Assembly (NCBI GenBank): GCA_025356695.1
Contig: JANXSE010000218.1
Coordinates: 1 to 36,140 of the forward strand
DNA from: Betaproteobacteria bacterium
GTDB taxonomy: Bacteria > Pseudomonadota > Gammaproteobacteria > Burkholderiales > SG8-41
DNA length: 36,140 bases
Direction: 5' to 3'
Below the pieces are notes generated by a model, which saw nothing but the letters and a program-made list of their open reading frames with translations, was not told the DNA's origin and searched no databases. Both the position numbers and the translations under genes were made by a program. This document shows, in pieces, positions 1 to 9,182 of the stretch (position 1 is its first letter; every line of letters begins with the position of its first letter).

Positions 1-1781
1 TGCGCCATGAAAAACTCAAGGCCTGGGTTAGCGATATTGCAGCACTCACCAAACCGGATCGCATCTACTGGTGCGACGGTTCACAAGCCGAATACGATCG
101 CTTGTGCAATGAAATGGTCGCCAGCGGCATGCTGATCCGGCTCAATGCCGAGAAGCGCCCGGAAAGTTTCCTCGCGCGCTCCGATCCGGACGACGTCGCA
201 CGGATGGAAGACCGTACTTTCGTCTGCAGCAGGACCAAGGAAGACGCGGGCCCTAACAACAACTGGATCGATCCGGCTGAAATGAAGGCGACCATGGACC
301 GGTTGTTCGACGGTTGCATGCGCGGTCGCACGATGTACGTGATTCCGTTCAGCATGGGGCCGCTGGGTTCACATATTTCGCACATCGGTGTCGAGCTGAC
401 CGATTCGCCCTATGTCGCGGTGAGCATGCGCGTGATGACGCGCATCGGCACCCCGGTGCTCGACGTACTCGGCAAAGACGGATTTTTCGTGCCCTGCGTG
501 CACTCGGTGGGCATGCCGCTCGCCGCTGGACAGAAAGACGTGGTCTGGCCGAGTAGCAAAGCCGAAAAATGGATCGTTCATTTCCCCGAGGAAAAATCGA
601 TCTGGTCGTACGGCAGCGGCTACGGCGGCAATGCGCTGCTGGGCAAAAAATGCTTTGCGCTGCGTATCGCGTCGATCATGGCGCGTGAGCAGGGCTGGCT
701 GGCCGAACACATGCTGATTCTCGGCATCCAGCCGCCGAACGGCGAAAAACGTTATATCGCGGCGGCTTTCCCGAGCGCCTGCGGCAAAACCAATCTCGCC
801 ATGCTGATCCCGCCCAAAGCGTTGCCGGGCTGGAAGGTGACGACAATCGGCGAAGACATCGCTTGGATCAAACCGGGCAAGGACGGTCGCCTCTATGCGA
901 TCAATCCGGAAGCCGGTGCCTTTGGCGTCGCGCCCGGAACCTCGGCCCAGACGAATCCGAACTGTCTCGATGCGCTTCATCGCAACGTGATCTACACCAA
1001 CGTGGCGTTGACGCCCGACGGTGATGTCTGGTGGGAAGGTCTTACCAAGACCCCGCCGGCAAAGCTGATCGACTGGCAGGGCAAGGAGTGGACGCCCGAT
1101 TGCGGTCGCAAAGCCGCACATCCGAACGCACGCTTCACGGTGCCGGCGGCGCAGATTCCGTGTATCGACAACGACTGGGAAAATCCGGCCGGCGTGCCGA
1201 TTTCGGCTTTCCTCGTTGGCGGACGTCGCAGCACCACGGTACCGTTGGTGACCGAGGCCAAAGACTGGGTCAGTGGCGTGTATCAGGCCGCCACCATGGC
1301 GTCGGAAACGACTGCTGCATCGACGGGTGCCCAGGGCGTTGTGCGGCGTGACCCGTTTGCGATGCTGCCGTTTTGCGGTTATCACTTCGGTGATTATTTC
1401 AAGCATTGGCTCGATGTCGGTGCCAAACTGGCCAATCCGCCGAAGATTTACAGCGTCAACTGGTTCCGCCTTACCGCGGCCGGCAAGTTCCTGTGGCCCG
1501 GCTACGGCGACAACATGCGTGTACTGAAATGGATCATCGAACGTTGTGACGGTAAGGCCGGTGCGATGGAAACTCCGGTCGGCAACGCGCCGCGTTTCGA
1601 AGATCTGGATTTGAACGGACTCGACATTTCGCGCCAGCAGTTCGATGCGCTGATGTCGCTGGATAACGGTCTGTGGAAGAAAGAATTGCAGGACCACGAC
1701 ACTTTCTTTGAGAGTCTTGGTGCCCGTCTGCCGGCAGCCTTGCGCGATGAGCGTAAGCGGCGTGGGGTGAGCTTCGCGTAA
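1..1781 (+). CDS. pckG: Phosphoenolpyruvate carboxykinase (GTP), 5' end outside the window
   Basis: GTP-dependent PEP carboxykinase, the cytosolic gluconeogenic enzyme converting oxaloacetate and GTP to PEP, CO2 and GDP. The frame is open from base 3 and already reads family sequence ([11 protein letters not shown] at about 51-83), so the start lies before the window and a TTG at 102 is not the true start. The nucleotide-binding P-loop with its reactive cysteine, [11 protein letters not shown], lies at about 768-800. Downstream are [12 protein letters not shown] (about 1196-1231) and [14 protein letters not shown] (about 1369-1410), both hallmarks of the GTP family rather than the ATP family. 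The stop is TAA at 1779-1781, followed by a strong terminator. Nothing looks broken. The family call is near certain. Confidence 0.97.
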   Translation, partial: RHEKLKAWVSDIAALTKPDRIYWCDGSQAEYDRLCNEMVASGMLIRLNAEKRPESFLARSDPDDVARMEDRTFVCSRTKEDAGPNNNWIDPAEMKATMDRLFDGCMRGRTMYVIPFSMGPLGSHISHIGVELTDSPYVAVSMRVMTRIGTPVLDVLGKDGFFVPCVHSVGMPLAAGQKDVVWPSSKAEKWIVHFPEEKSIWSYGSGYGGNALLGKKCFALRIASIMAREQGWLAEHMLILGIQPPNGEKRYIAAAFPSACGKTNLAMLIPPKALPGWKVTTIGEDIAWIKPGKDGRLYAINPEAGAFGVAPGTSAQTNPNCLDALHRNVIYTNVALTPDGDVWWEGLTKTPPAKLIDWQGKEWTPDCGRKAAHPNARFTVPAAQIPCIDNDWENPAGVPISAFLVGGRRSTTVPLVTEAKDWVSGVYQAATMASETTAASTGAQGVVRRDPFAMLPFCGYHFGDYFKHWLDVGAKLANPPKIYSVNWFRLTAAGKFLWPGYGDNMRVLKWIIERCDGKAGAMETPVGNAPRFEDLDLNGLDISRQQFDALMSLDNGLWKKELQDHDTFFESLGARLPAALRDERKRRGVSFA

Positions 1782-1840
1782 GTTGGCTAGTACACTTTTC
1801 GGTAACCCATCCTAAATCTCCTTACGAGTGGTTACCAACG

Positions 1841-1869
1841 CCCGCCGGCGACCCCGGCGGGTTTTTTTT
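1841..1869 (+). terminator. Rho-independent terminator of pckG
   Basis: A perfect 8-bp stem, CCCGCCGG (1841-1848) with CCGGCGGG (1854-1861), five-base loop, followed at once by eight T (1862-1869). It sits 60 bases after the pckG stop and has the classic intrinsic terminator layout on the + strand. Confidence 0.93.
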
Positions 1870-1892
1870 GCCCGTTTTCCGAGAGTAACGCG

Positions 1893-1929
1893 CAAATAAA
1901 AAGGGCCGCTTCGGAATAAAGCGGCCCTT
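1893..1929 (-). terminator. Rho-independent terminator of the minus-strand dehydrogenase operon
   Basis: A 10-bp stem formed by 1901-1910 (AAGGGCCGCT) and 1920-1929 (AGCGGCCCTT). Read on the minus strand it is followed by a T-rich tract (complement of the A-rich 1893-1900). It lies 44 bases past the stop of the D-2-hydroxyacid dehydrogenase ending at 1973, so it insulates that operon from pckG, which converges on it. Confidence 0.88.
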
Positions 1930-1972
1930 GGAAAATGCGCGAGGGGTGTTACCCCTCAAAACTGCTCAGGTA

Positions 1973-2962
1973 TTAAATGCCTGCACGGCTTTTGCCTTTG
2001 ACGGCTTTGTTGACAACGTTGACCGGCCATTCGCCGGACAACGCGCGGCGCACTTCATTCGGTGCGCCTGCCTGCAGACCGACCATCGCCTGTTCGCTGT
2101 ACCAGGCCGCATGCGGATTGATGAGCACGTTCTCGCGGTCGCGCAAAGGATGCGGGTTCGGCAACGGTTCCGGATCCGTGGTGTCGAGCGCGCAGCCGGC
2201 GATTTTCTTGGCATCGAGGGCGCGCACCAGTGCGTCGGTATCGATCAGCGGACCGCGCGAGCAGTTGATGATGTAAGAGGTCGGTTTCATCATGCCGAAC
2301 ATCTGGTCGTTGAACATCTTTTTGGTTTGCGGTATCAGTGGCGCGTGCACCGAGATGAAATCCGACTCCTTGAGCAGGTCGTTGAGTTCGACTTTTTTAC
2401 CCGGGGTGTCGAACTGGCCTTCTTTGACGAAGGGGTCGGAATAGATGACGCGCATGCCGAAGGCAGCGGCGCGGACGGCGACCTGGCGGGCGATATTGCC
2501 GTAACCGACGAGACCCATCGTGCAGGCGGCGAGGCGGAACATCGGCTTGCCGGGCGGCACGGCCCAATGGCCGGCGCGCACCTGGCGGTCGTAAAACGCG
2601 ATCTTGCGCGCGCAGGTGAGGACCATCGCCATGCTGTGGTCGGCGACTTCTTCGACGCAATAGGTCGGATTGTTGGTGACGATGATGCCGGCGGCGGTTG
2701 CCGCATCGAGGTCGATGGTGTCAACGCCAATACCGTAGCGGGCAATGATTTTGCATTTCGGCATTTTCGCCATGACGTCGGCGGTAATAGGGCCTGCGTA
2801 GGTGTTCAGCAGTGCATCGCAATCGGCGGCTTCGGCAATGAATTCCTCGGGTTTTTTGGTTTGCAGCGCCACCAGATCGGCCAGACCGGCCAGCGTTTTC
2901 TTTTCGACGTCGAGCGATTCCCAGACGTAGTCGGTGAGCACCACTTTTGCTTTTCCTGCCAT
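1973..2962 (-). CDS. D-isomer-specific 2-hydroxyacid dehydrogenase (CtBP/PGDH-like)
   Basis: NAD-dependent D-2-hydroxyacid dehydrogenase, 329 residues, the usual family length; cytosolic. The Rossmann motif lies at about 150-158 (GLVGYGNIA), with an aspartate at 176 in YSDPF that favours NAD over NADP. The catalytic triad is complete: Arg236 (CSRGP), Glu265 (DPEP), His284 (NPHAAW). The HAAWYSEQ ending resembles the C-terminal-binding-protein/phosphoglycerate-dehydrogenase branch. ATG at 2962 has GGAG about nine bases upstream. It is the last gene of a minus-strand set and lies 151 bases after its paralogue; a terminator follows. The substrate cannot be read; reduction of a 2-oxoacid is the family reaction. 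Confidence 0.92.
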   Translation of the reverse strand: MAGKAKVVLTDYVWESLDVEKKTLAGLADLVALQTKKPEEFIAEAADCDALLNTYAGPITADVMAKMPKCKIIARYGIGVDTIDLDAATAAGIIVTNNPTYCVEEVADHSMAMVLTCARKIAFYDRQVRAGHWAVPPGKPMFRLAACTMGLVGYGNIARQVAVRAAAFGMRVIYSDPFVKEGQFDTPGKKVELNDLLKESDFISVHAPLIPQTKKMFNDQMFGMMKPTSYIINCSRGPLIDTDALVRALDAKKIAGCALDTTDPEPLPNPHPLRDRENVLINPHAAWYSEQAMVGLQAGAPNEVRRALSGEWPVNVVNKAVKGKSRAGI

Positions 2963-3113
2963 TTCGATTAACTCCTGTTGGTATCGATTAATTCGTTTTA
3001 GCCACCGGCCGTCGCGGCCGGGGATTTGAGGACAGCTGCAGTATTTGCCGTGGAAACCGACAGTTTACGGCTTTTTATTCTGTCAGCGATACGGGGGGTG
3101 GTTCTGCGTTTAA

Positions 3114-4100
3114 TCAAACCTTGACGGAATAGACTTCGGGATTCCAGCAGTTGGGGGCCGGGCGCCCGTTCAAGACCTCGAGAATATTGTCGACCGCCAC
3201 CGCGGCCATGGCTTCGCGCAGGCTGTCGACGGCACTGCCCATGTGGGCGGTGACGACGACATTCGGCTGACCCAGCAAAACCGGGTGGATGCCCGGTTCG
3301 TGCTCGAACACGTCGAGTGCCGCGCCGGCGATGCGACGAGCCTGCAATGCGGTGATGAGGGCGTCTTCGTCGATGATGGGGCCGCGCGCGGTATTGATGA
3401 CGAAAGCCGTCGGTTTCATCAGAGCCAGCTCACGGGTGCCGATTAGATGCCGCGTTTTGGCGTTGAGATTGACGTGTATCGACAGATAATCGACGCGCGC
3501 CAGCAGCTCGTCGAAGGGCAGCCAGGTCAATCCGAGTGCGGCTTCGTCAGCGGCCTCAAGGCGGCGCGGATCGTGGTAGTAGCGCGTCATCGGGAACCCC
3601 GCGGCGCGTTTGGCCATGGCGCGGCCGACGCCGCCGATGCCCAAGATGCCGAGTGTTTTGCCGGAAATCCCGGTTGCCGAGAGAAAATTCGATTGCGAGC
3701 CGGGAATCACGCCGGCGCGCGCCAGACGGTCGGCTTCAACGATGCGGCGGCCGATGGCGAACAGCAAGGCCCAGGCCAGATCTGCGGTGGCGTCGTCGAG
3801 CAGCACCGATGGAATTACCGTCACCGGAATGCGATGGCGGGTGGCCTCCGCAATATCAATATCGGCAGGCGTGATGGTGGTCGAGGCGATGACCTTCAAC
3901 TTCGGATTGGCGGCGATGACATCGCGGTCGATGCGATCGTGCAACAGGCAGAACAGCACATCGTGGGCGCGCGCTGCGGCGATCAACTCGTCCTTGGTTG
4001 CGATATGCAGCATGTCCGGATTCAGCGTCACCTCGGCAACTTCACGCAGGCGCGTGACTGCCGAAGCCGAGACCGGCTGGGTGATGAACACCCGCGGCAT
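3114..4100 (-). CDS. D-isomer-specific 2-hydroxyacid dehydrogenase (glyoxylate/hydroxypyruvate reductase-like)
   Basis: Second D-2-hydroxyacid dehydrogenase, 328 residues, only distantly similar to its neighbour. The nucleotide-binding glycines are at 154-159 (GIGGVG). The catalytic residues are Arg239 (TARGP), Glu268 (EHEPG) and His286 (TAHMGS). The start codon overlaps the stop of the upstream PEP-synthase-like gene as TAATG, which points to translational coupling and to a linked function. The glyoxylate/hydroxypyruvate reductase label is only the closest well-known subgroup. The family call is firm; the substrate is unknown. Confidence 0.91.
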   Translation of the reverse strand: MPRVFITQPVSASAVTRLREVAEVTLNPDMLHIATKDELIAAARAHDVLFCLLHDRIDRDVIAANPKLKVIASTTITPADIDIAEATRHRIPVTVIPSVLLDDATADLAWALLFAIGRRIVEADRLARAGVIPGSQSNFLSATGISGKTLGILGIGGVGRAMAKRAAGFPMTRYYHDPRRLEAADEAALGLTWLPFDELLARVDYLSIHVNLNAKTRHLIGTRELALMKPTAFVINTARGPIIDEDALITALQARRIAGAALDVFEHEPGIHPVLLGQPNVVVTAHMGSAVDSLREAMAAVAVDNILEVLNGRPAPNCWNPEVYSVKV

Positions 4101-5386
4101 TAATTCATCCAGCGCACAACGCCGGCGACGCCATCGACCGCGACTGTGGATCCGTCGGGGATGCGTTGCGTCGCGTCGAGCACACCCAACACCATTGGAA
4201 TACCGCGTTCGCGTGCGAGGGATGCCATGTGGGAGGTGCTGCCACCGCGTTCAGCAACCACGCCGGCGACTTTGGTCAGAATGTCGCTGAGGGCGGGACC
4301 GACGACCTTGGTGATCAAGATGTCGCCGGGTGAGACCCGCGACAACTCACATTCGCAGTTGATCACGCAGGCACGGCCGGTGCCCCAACCGATGCCGGCA
4401 GCGTGACCGTTGATGCGCGGCTTGCCTTCCCAGATGGCGTCGGGCACTGTGGCTTCCTGTGTGTGCAGCGGACGCGCCTGCAGCAGCTTGAATCCCTTGT
4501 CGTCGACCGCCCATTCGATTTCGACCGGCATGTCCATGAATTTTTCGACGCGCAGCAGAATTTTGCCGAGTTCCTGCGCTTCCGCTTCGCTCAGGCAGGG
4601 GGTTTCGGCCATGGCCTTCGATACCAGCGTGGTGGTCGGTTCGGCGTTGTGCACGCAGCCAACCTGATGGTCCTTGCGGCCGGCGGTGATCGACAGGACG
4701 GACGCGTCGCGCCGCAATTCATAGCGGTCGGGTGTGACTTCGCCCTGTGCAATCGCCGAGCCCAGTCCCCAAGTCGCGCTCAGGAGCATACCGCCGTCGG
4801 CAGTTTGACTGAGTCCGCCGCCGGAGGCGCGCGCCGACACCAGCGGCTGGATCAACACCCCCATCGCCGTGTCGGCGGGGTCGATGTTGTTGGTGGCCAT
4901 GTAACGCAGCGCACGCGTCATCCACAGCGCGCCCCAGCAGGAACGCACGGCGGTAATGAAATCGGTTTCGGATTCGATGCCGATAAAACTCTCGAACTGG
5001 CCGGCAAAGCTTGAGCCGAAGCGGTCTTCGACCAGCGCGGACGAACGCACGCATAGCAGGGCGCCCGTTTCATCGATCAGTTTTTTACGTGCCGCCAGCA
5101 GCGGTTCAAGAATTTCTGGAGTAACCGGCTTGTCGAGCAGGCCCAGCTTCATGTTGAGCGCGTGACGGCGCGCCTGCGGGCTTTCGGTGGCGCTCATGAC
5201 GCCGCGCGCATCAGCATCGAGTCCCAGCGCATGGATTTGTGCGCGGTACGCGTTGGCATCAATGCAAAAGCCGGGCGGTGTCGGCAGACCAGCATTGGCC
5301 ATGCGCGCGAGATTGGCGGCCTTGGGGCCGACGCGACCGGGGTCCGTGGCGACGGGGTCGGTAATCGGAAATATGAATTGCGTCAT
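4100..5386 (-). CDS. Short PEP-synthase-like phosphotransferase: ATP-binding domain plus phosphohistidine domain, no PEP barrel
   Basis: A 428-residue protein with two of the three modules of PEP synthase. Residues about 15-310 form the PPDK/PEP-synthase nucleotide-binding domain: KAANL at 22-26, VRSSA at 113-117, VEIEWA at 288-293, QARPL at 303-307. Residues about 340-425 form the swivelling phosphohistidine domain with the catalytic His386 in GGSTSHMA. The C-terminal PEP/pyruvate barrel (full enzymes are near 800 residues) is absent: the frame stops right after the His domain, and the next gene starts within the stop codon. By analogy with phenylphosphate synthase and rifampicin phosphotransferase, it may move phosphate from ATP through His386 to an organic acceptor; that is inference. 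It could also work with a separately encoded barrel subunit. No clear ribosome-binding site; the upstream dehydrogenase ends two bases before the ATG. Confidence 0.85.
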   Translation of the reverse strand: MTQFIFPITDPVATDPGRVGPKAANLARMANAGLPTPPGFCIDANAYRAQIHALGLDADARGVMSATESPQARRHALNMKLGLLDKPVTPEILEPLLAARKKLIDETGALLCVRSSALVEDRFGSSFAGQFESFIGIESETDFITAVRSCWGALWMTRALRYMATNNIDPADTAMGVLIQPLVSARASGGGLSQTADGGMLLSATWGLGSAIAQGEVTPDRYELRRDASVLSITAGRKDHQVGCVHNAEPTTTLVSKAMAETPCLSEAEAQELGKILLRVEKFMDMPVEIEWAVDDKGFKLLQARPLHTQEATVPDAIWEGKPRINGHAAGIGWGTGRACVINCECELSRVSPGDILITKVVGPALSDILTKVAGVVAERGGSTSHMASLARERGIPMVLGVLDATQRIPDGSTVAVDGVAGVVRWMN

Positions 5387-5388
5387 GG

Positions 5389-6438
5389 CTAGCTGGCCGT
5401 TGAATCGATGACGATGCGCAGCACCTTGCCGGGATTGCGTTCGTATTCGTCGAAGGCTTCGGCGACGCGGTCAAGCGGATAGGTGGCTGAAACAAAACCG
5501 GCGACGTCGATCTTGCCGGCGGCGACGAGGTCGATGGACGGTGCCATATCGGTCGGGTTCAATGCACGCGAACCGATAATGCTGATTTCCTTGTAATACA
5601 GCGGAAAGGTCGTGAATTGTGCGCAGCATTCGTGGCTGACCGCATAGGGCGAAAGGCGGCCGCCCGGGCACAGCATTTCAATCGAGGCCATCAGGGTTGC
5701 CGCACCGCCTGCCGTATCGATCACGACATTGGCACCGCAACCGCCGGTCAGGCGCAACACTTCATCGACGGCTTTTTCGGCGCTGATGTCGAGCGCGTGA
5801 TGCGCGCCCATGCGCATGGCCATGTCGAGCTTCCACTTGGTGCGCGATATCGCAATGACGGTTGCGCCGGCAAGCACGGCAAGGCGCGTATGCAGCAGGC
5901 CGGTAGTGCCTTGCCCCAGCACCACCACCGATTCGCCGGCTCTGATGCCGAGCCGGATCTGCGCATGGCGCACGGTGGCAAGGGTTTCGATGATCGTCGC
6001 ATCGGCGAGCGAAACGCTGTCCGGCAGGGCATGCAGATAACGGGTCGGCAGATGCACGTATTCGCACATCGAGCCCTCAACCTCGCGGCCGAAAAGGCCG
6101 GCGTTGCGGCAGAGCTGCTGTTCGCCGCGTTTGCATGAATCGCAATGGCCGCAGGAAATGATCGGATTGATGATGACGTGCTGACCGGCCTTAAGCTTAC
6201 CAGTGCCGGATACGCCGTCGCCGATGCTTTCAATGACGCCGGTTGATTCGTGGCCGAGCACGACCGGATAGTGCACTCCGGGGTGATCGCCGGTAAAAAT
6301 CGACAGGTCGGTGTGGCAGACCGCCGTGGAGGAGATGCGTACGATCGCCTCGCCCTCTGCGGCGACCGGGGCGGGGCGGTCAACGATATTAAAACGCCGG
6401 GGAGCTGCAAGTACCGCGGCGCGTGTGGACTGCTTCAT
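5389..6438 (-). CDS. Zinc-dependent medium-chain alcohol dehydrogenase
   Basis: NAD(P)-dependent alcohol dehydrogenase of the MDR superfamily, 349 residues, cytosolic. Catalytic zinc ligands are Cys41, His63 and Glu64 (LGHES). The structural zinc site is Cys96, Cys99, Cys102 and Cys110 (CGHCDSC then QLC). The Rossmann motif GQGTTG is at 175-180. It is the first gene of the minus-strand set running to 1973, with AAGG about six bases before the ATG. It sits two bases upstream of the PEP-synthase-like gene. In this context it would oxidise an alcohol or reduce an aldehyde in the same pathway as the two hydroxyacid dehydrogenases; the substrate is unknown. Confidence 0.93.
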   Translation of the reverse strand: MKQSTRAAVLAAPRRFNIVDRPAPVAAEGEAIVRISSTAVCHTDLSIFTGDHPGVHYPVVLGHESTGVIESIGDGVSGTGKLKAGQHVIINPIISCGHCDSCKRGEQQLCRNAGLFGREVEGSMCEYVHLPTRYLHALPDSVSLADATIIETLATVRHAQIRLGIRAGESVVVLGQGTTGLLHTRLAVLAGATVIAISRTKWKLDMAMRMGAHHALDISAEKAVDEVLRLTGGCGANVVIDTAGGAATLMASIEMLCPGGRLSPYAVSHECCAQFTTFPLYYKEISIIGSRALNPTDMAPSIDLVAAGKIDVAGFVSATYPLDRVAEAFDEYERNPGKVLRIVIDSTAS

Positions 6439-6493
6439 GCTCTGCCTTTGGAAACCGCGGCGCGTGTTTGATGTGCCGGGGATTCCTATGAAT

Positions 6494-6529
6494 TGGGAAA
6501 AAAAACAAGGGGGCGTCGCCCCCTTGTTT
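6494..6529 (-). terminator. Rho-independent terminator of the M24-family gene
   Basis: A 12-bp perfect stem (6503-6514 with 6518-6529), three-base loop. Read on the minus strand it runs into a T tract (complement of the A run at 6498-6505). It lies 17 bases after the stop of the M24 gene ending at 6547, so the alcohol dehydrogenase set downstream needs its own promoter in 6439-6500. Confidence 0.9.
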
Positions 6530-6546
6530 CCGTATTTCTTTACAGC

Positions 6547-7824
6547 TTAATGGCCTGCCAGCTTGCCGTAGTTCGAATACCCGGGCATCGGGTCGACAAC
6601 CGTAATTTGCTCGACCGGGAAGTTCGAGACGATTTCACAGCCGTCCTTGGTGACAATGAGCATCTCTTCGATGCGCACGCCCCACTGGTGGTTCTTGCCG
6701 TGCTGCGTTTCCAGTGCGAACGTCATGCCTTCCTTGATTTCGATCGGGTGATCGAGCGACCAGATACGCGAAATGACCGGCTGGTCGTATTGCGCGAGGC
6801 CGAGGCCGTGGCCCCACAGGTTGGCGGCGGCCTGGTCTTCCTCCTCGTAGCCCCAGGCTTCTTTCGCCGACGGCCATTTCAAGGCGATGTCGCGGGTGGT
6901 GACGCCGGGCTTGACCACTTTGATCGAGTCATAGAGCCACTTCAGCGCGGTCGCGTAGTAGTCCTTTTGCTCCTGGTTCGGCTCGCGGCCGACCATGTAG
7001 GTGCGGTAATAGCAGGACTTGTAGCCGTTCCAGGTGAGCGCGGCGAGGTCCATGAATACCATGTCGCCCGGCTTGATGATGCGGTCGGAGAAGTTGCGCC
7101 AGTTCGGCCAGGTGTTGAGGCCCGATGACACGATCACGTCTTCGACGTCTTCCATGCCAGGCACGTTGTAGAGGAATTCCATAATGTGCGCGGTCAGCTG
7201 GTTTTCGGTCAGTCCCGGCTTCAGGAACCGCATGAATTCCCAGTGCGCGGCGTCGCCGATCGCACCGACCTGGCGGAAGCATTCCTGCTCGTCCTGGTTC
7301 TTGACTGCACGCGCTTCCATCATCGGCGTCATGCCGTCGGTCCAGTCGATCTTCGCGTCCTTGAAGATCTGGATCATGTTGATATCAACGAAGTCGACGC
7401 CGAGCTTCATGCCTTCGACGCCGCGTTTTTTCATTTCCTGCTTGATCGCATTGGTGAACTTGGTCACCTGCTGCAACGAGGCAGGGCCGGCTGCGCCTTT
7501 GATCCAGGCGTACGAATAGCGGATGTTTTCTTTCGGAATCCACGGCGAATGCTTTTCGATGTGCAGACCGATGTCGCCCTGTTCGAACAGTACCGGCGCG
7601 TCGTCGCCGCACAGCAGCGCGTAGCGCAGGCCGGGTTTAAGCTTGTTCCAGCCCGGAGTAAGGGTGCTGGTGACGTAACGGACGTTTTCGTCGTACATCA
7701 GCAGCATGGCGCCAAGGCCGTGGGCCTTCATCCGCTCGCGTGCACGCTCGAGCCGGTATGTGCGCATGCGTCCCCAATTGATGCGCTCCTGCCAGTCCAA
7801 CCCCACCATGCCTACATTGGCCAT
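6547..7824 (-). CDS. M24 (creatinase/aminopeptidase P fold) family protein with altered metal ligands
   Basis: 425 residues with the two-part layout of creatinase and aminopeptidase P: an N-terminal domain (about 1-165) and a C-terminal pita-bread domain (about 175-405). The canonical dinuclear site is Asp-Asp-His-Glu-Glu. Here I see Asp259 (FMDLAAL), His339 (GHGLGL), Glu372 (ALETQ) and Glu386 (VRIEE). The second Asp position, normally DxxRT, reads CYYRT (Cys271), and the HExP histidine is Tyr346 (QYDQP). A normal aminopeptidase P activity is therefore doubtful. Other M24 members such as creatinase or the DMSP lyase DddP show that this fold can do non-peptidase chemistry. Start chosen at 7824: GGAGG is five bases upstream, while the adjacent ATG at 7827 would leave only two. 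A longer frame to 7929 has no such support. Confidence 0.85.
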   Translation of the reverse strand: MANVGMVGLDWQERINWGRMRTYRLERARERMKAHGLGAMLLMYDENVRYVTSTLTPGWNKLKPGLRYALLCGDDAPVLFEQGDIGLHIEKHSPWIPKENIRYSYAWIKGAAGPASLQQVTKFTNAIKQEMKKRGVEGMKLGVDFVDINMIQIFKDAKIDWTDGMTPMMEARAVKNQDEQECFRQVGAIGDAAHWEFMRFLKPGLTENQLTAHIMEFLYNVPGMEDVEDVIVSSGLNTWPNWRNFSDRIIKPGDMVFMDLAALTWNGYKSCYYRTYMVGREPNQEQKDYYATALKWLYDSIKVVKPGVTTRDIALKWPSAKEAWGYEEEDQAAANLWGHGLGLAQYDQPVISRIWSLDHPIEIKEGMTFALETQHGKNHQWGVRIEEMLIVTKDGCEIVSNFPVEQITVVDPMPGYSNYGKLAGH

Positions 7825-7827
7825 CAT

Positions 7828-8130
7828 TTCCTCCGGTTCATTTGTTGATCGACAATTTACTGCAGCATTGCAATGCGCCGGCAAGTCTTCAACGCGACAG
7901 GCGGATTTTGCAGCCGTCGTGCCGGTCATTCAGCTCTGGATTTCAGCGCGGAATTCTTTGACCAACCGTGTCGCCACCGGTTCGCGGCATGAAGCTTTTG
8001 CCGATGCACACAGGGCGACGAATCAGCGCCAATTTTAACACGGGTTTGCGGGCCAGTTCTAGCGCTGGACGTTGATTCCGATCAAGTAGCGACGATAACT
8101 GCCGGCTATAACCGGCCGGCCGTCACGGCG
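7828..8130. other. 303-base intergenic stretch without a gene
   Basis: Lies between two minus-strand genes. It holds the ribosome-binding site (GGAGG, complement of 7830-7834) and presumably the promoter of the M24 gene, but I cannot point to convincing -35/-10 boxes. At 8101-8116 there is a short hairpin, GCCGG and CCGGC around a six-base loop, followed by a smaller one at 8119-8129. Neither has a T run, so they are at best weak ends for the Bug gene that stops at 8131. Confidence 0.5.
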
Positions 8131-9129
8131 TCAATCAAGCGCGATGTTGTTATCGCGGATAACGGTTGCCCACTTGGCAACCTCTTCGTTCACAAACTTC
8201 GCATAATCCGCCGGCGATTTGCTGGTCACCACGGAAATCAGCATTTTGCCGAGGGCTTCCTTCATTTCCGGTGCATCGAGCACTTTCAGCGTCGCGGTGT
8301 GAATCTGCGCGAGCAGGGCGGGCGGCATTTTCGCCGGCGCGAACAGGCCGTTCCACGCATTGGTGCCGATGCCCGGATAACCGGACTCGGCCATGGTCGG
8401 AATATCCGGAAATTCGGCGCGGCGCGTCGGCCAGGTGGTCGCCAGCGGCTTCATGCGCCCGGCCTTCAGGTGCGGCAGCGTCGAGGCAAGATTCAGCATC
8501 GTGAGTTGCGTTTCGTTGCCGATCATCGCCGGAATCATCTGACCGGCGCCGCCTTTATAGGGGATATGCGTCATCTCGATACCCATCGCCTTGATCAGCC
8601 GCGCTGCATCGAGATGCGGGTACGAGGCAATGCCGGCGGACGCATAAGCCATGCGCGGCGCGGTCTTCGCGTATTCGGCGAGTTGTTTGAGGCTGTTCAC
8701 CGGCAAAGTCGGATTGACGATGAACATGTGCGGGATTTCGATCAGGTTGGTTACCGGCGCGAGATCACGCGACGGTTTGATCGACAGCGTTTTTGCAAAC
8801 GCGGATTCGGCAATCGCGTTGGTTGAGACGTTGCCGACCATCAGCGTGTAGCCGTCCGGATTCGCGCGCGCGACGGTTTCCAGCGCAATCGCACCCGAGC
8901 CGCCGGCGCGGTTATCGACCACCACCTGATAACCCCAGTATTCGCCGAGGCGCGCAGCGACCTGGCGCGCCACGATGTCGGTGGCGCCGCCCGGCGCGTA
9001 AGGCACGATCATGCGCACCGGTTTGACTGGAAATTTTTCGGCGGTCTGCGCTGCCGCTGCAGTAGTGGCAGGAGACGAAATCATTGCGGCAAATGCAAGT
9101 GCTGCGCAGATCGAAAGGGATTTTTTCAT
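8131..9129 (-). CDS. Bug/TctC-family periplasmic solute-binding protein
   Basis: 332-residue tripartite tricarboxylate transporter substrate-binding protein. Signal peptide MKKSLSICAALAF with an alanine-rich end near residue 28. The mature part opens with the family block KPVRMIVPYAPGGATDIVAR and VVVDNRAGGSG, then PDGYTL and the second-domain IPYKGGAG. Such proteins bind small carboxylates in the periplasm. The start at 9129 has GGAGGAG five to six bases upstream; a longer frame to 9270 would run through a palindromic intergenic repeat and destroy the signal peptide. It stands alone, with repeats upstream and no TctA/TctB genes nearby. Ligand unknown. Confidence 0.93.
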   Translation of the reverse strand: MKKSLSICAALAFAAMISSPATTAAAAQTAEKFPVKPVRMIVPYAPGGATDIVARQVAARLGEYWGYQVVVDNRAGGSGAIALETVARANPDGYTLMVGNVSTNAIAESAFAKTLSIKPSRDLAPVTNLIEIPHMFIVNPTLPVNSLKQLAEYAKTAPRMAYASAGIASYPHLDAARLIKAMGIEMTHIPYKGGAGQMIPAMIGNETQLTMLNLASTLPHLKAGRMKPLATTWPTRRAEFPDIPTMAESGYPGIGTNAWNGLFAPAKMPPALLAQIHTATLKVLDAPEMKEALGKMLISVVTSKSPADYAKFVNEEVAKWATVIRDNNIALD

Positions 9130-9182
9130 CACTCCTCCTGTTGAACATTCGTGGCGAGCAACTACACTAGAAGTTATCTCAA

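Noticed and set aside
369..1697. A 442-codon minus-strand frame opposite pckG
   Set aside because: Antisense shadow of a strongly conserved enzyme; no motif and no ribosome-binding site.
3005..3021. Hairpin CCGGCC/GGCCGG between the two D-2-hydroxyacid dehydrogenase genes
   Set aside because: Six-pair stem without a T run in either direction; not enough for a terminator.
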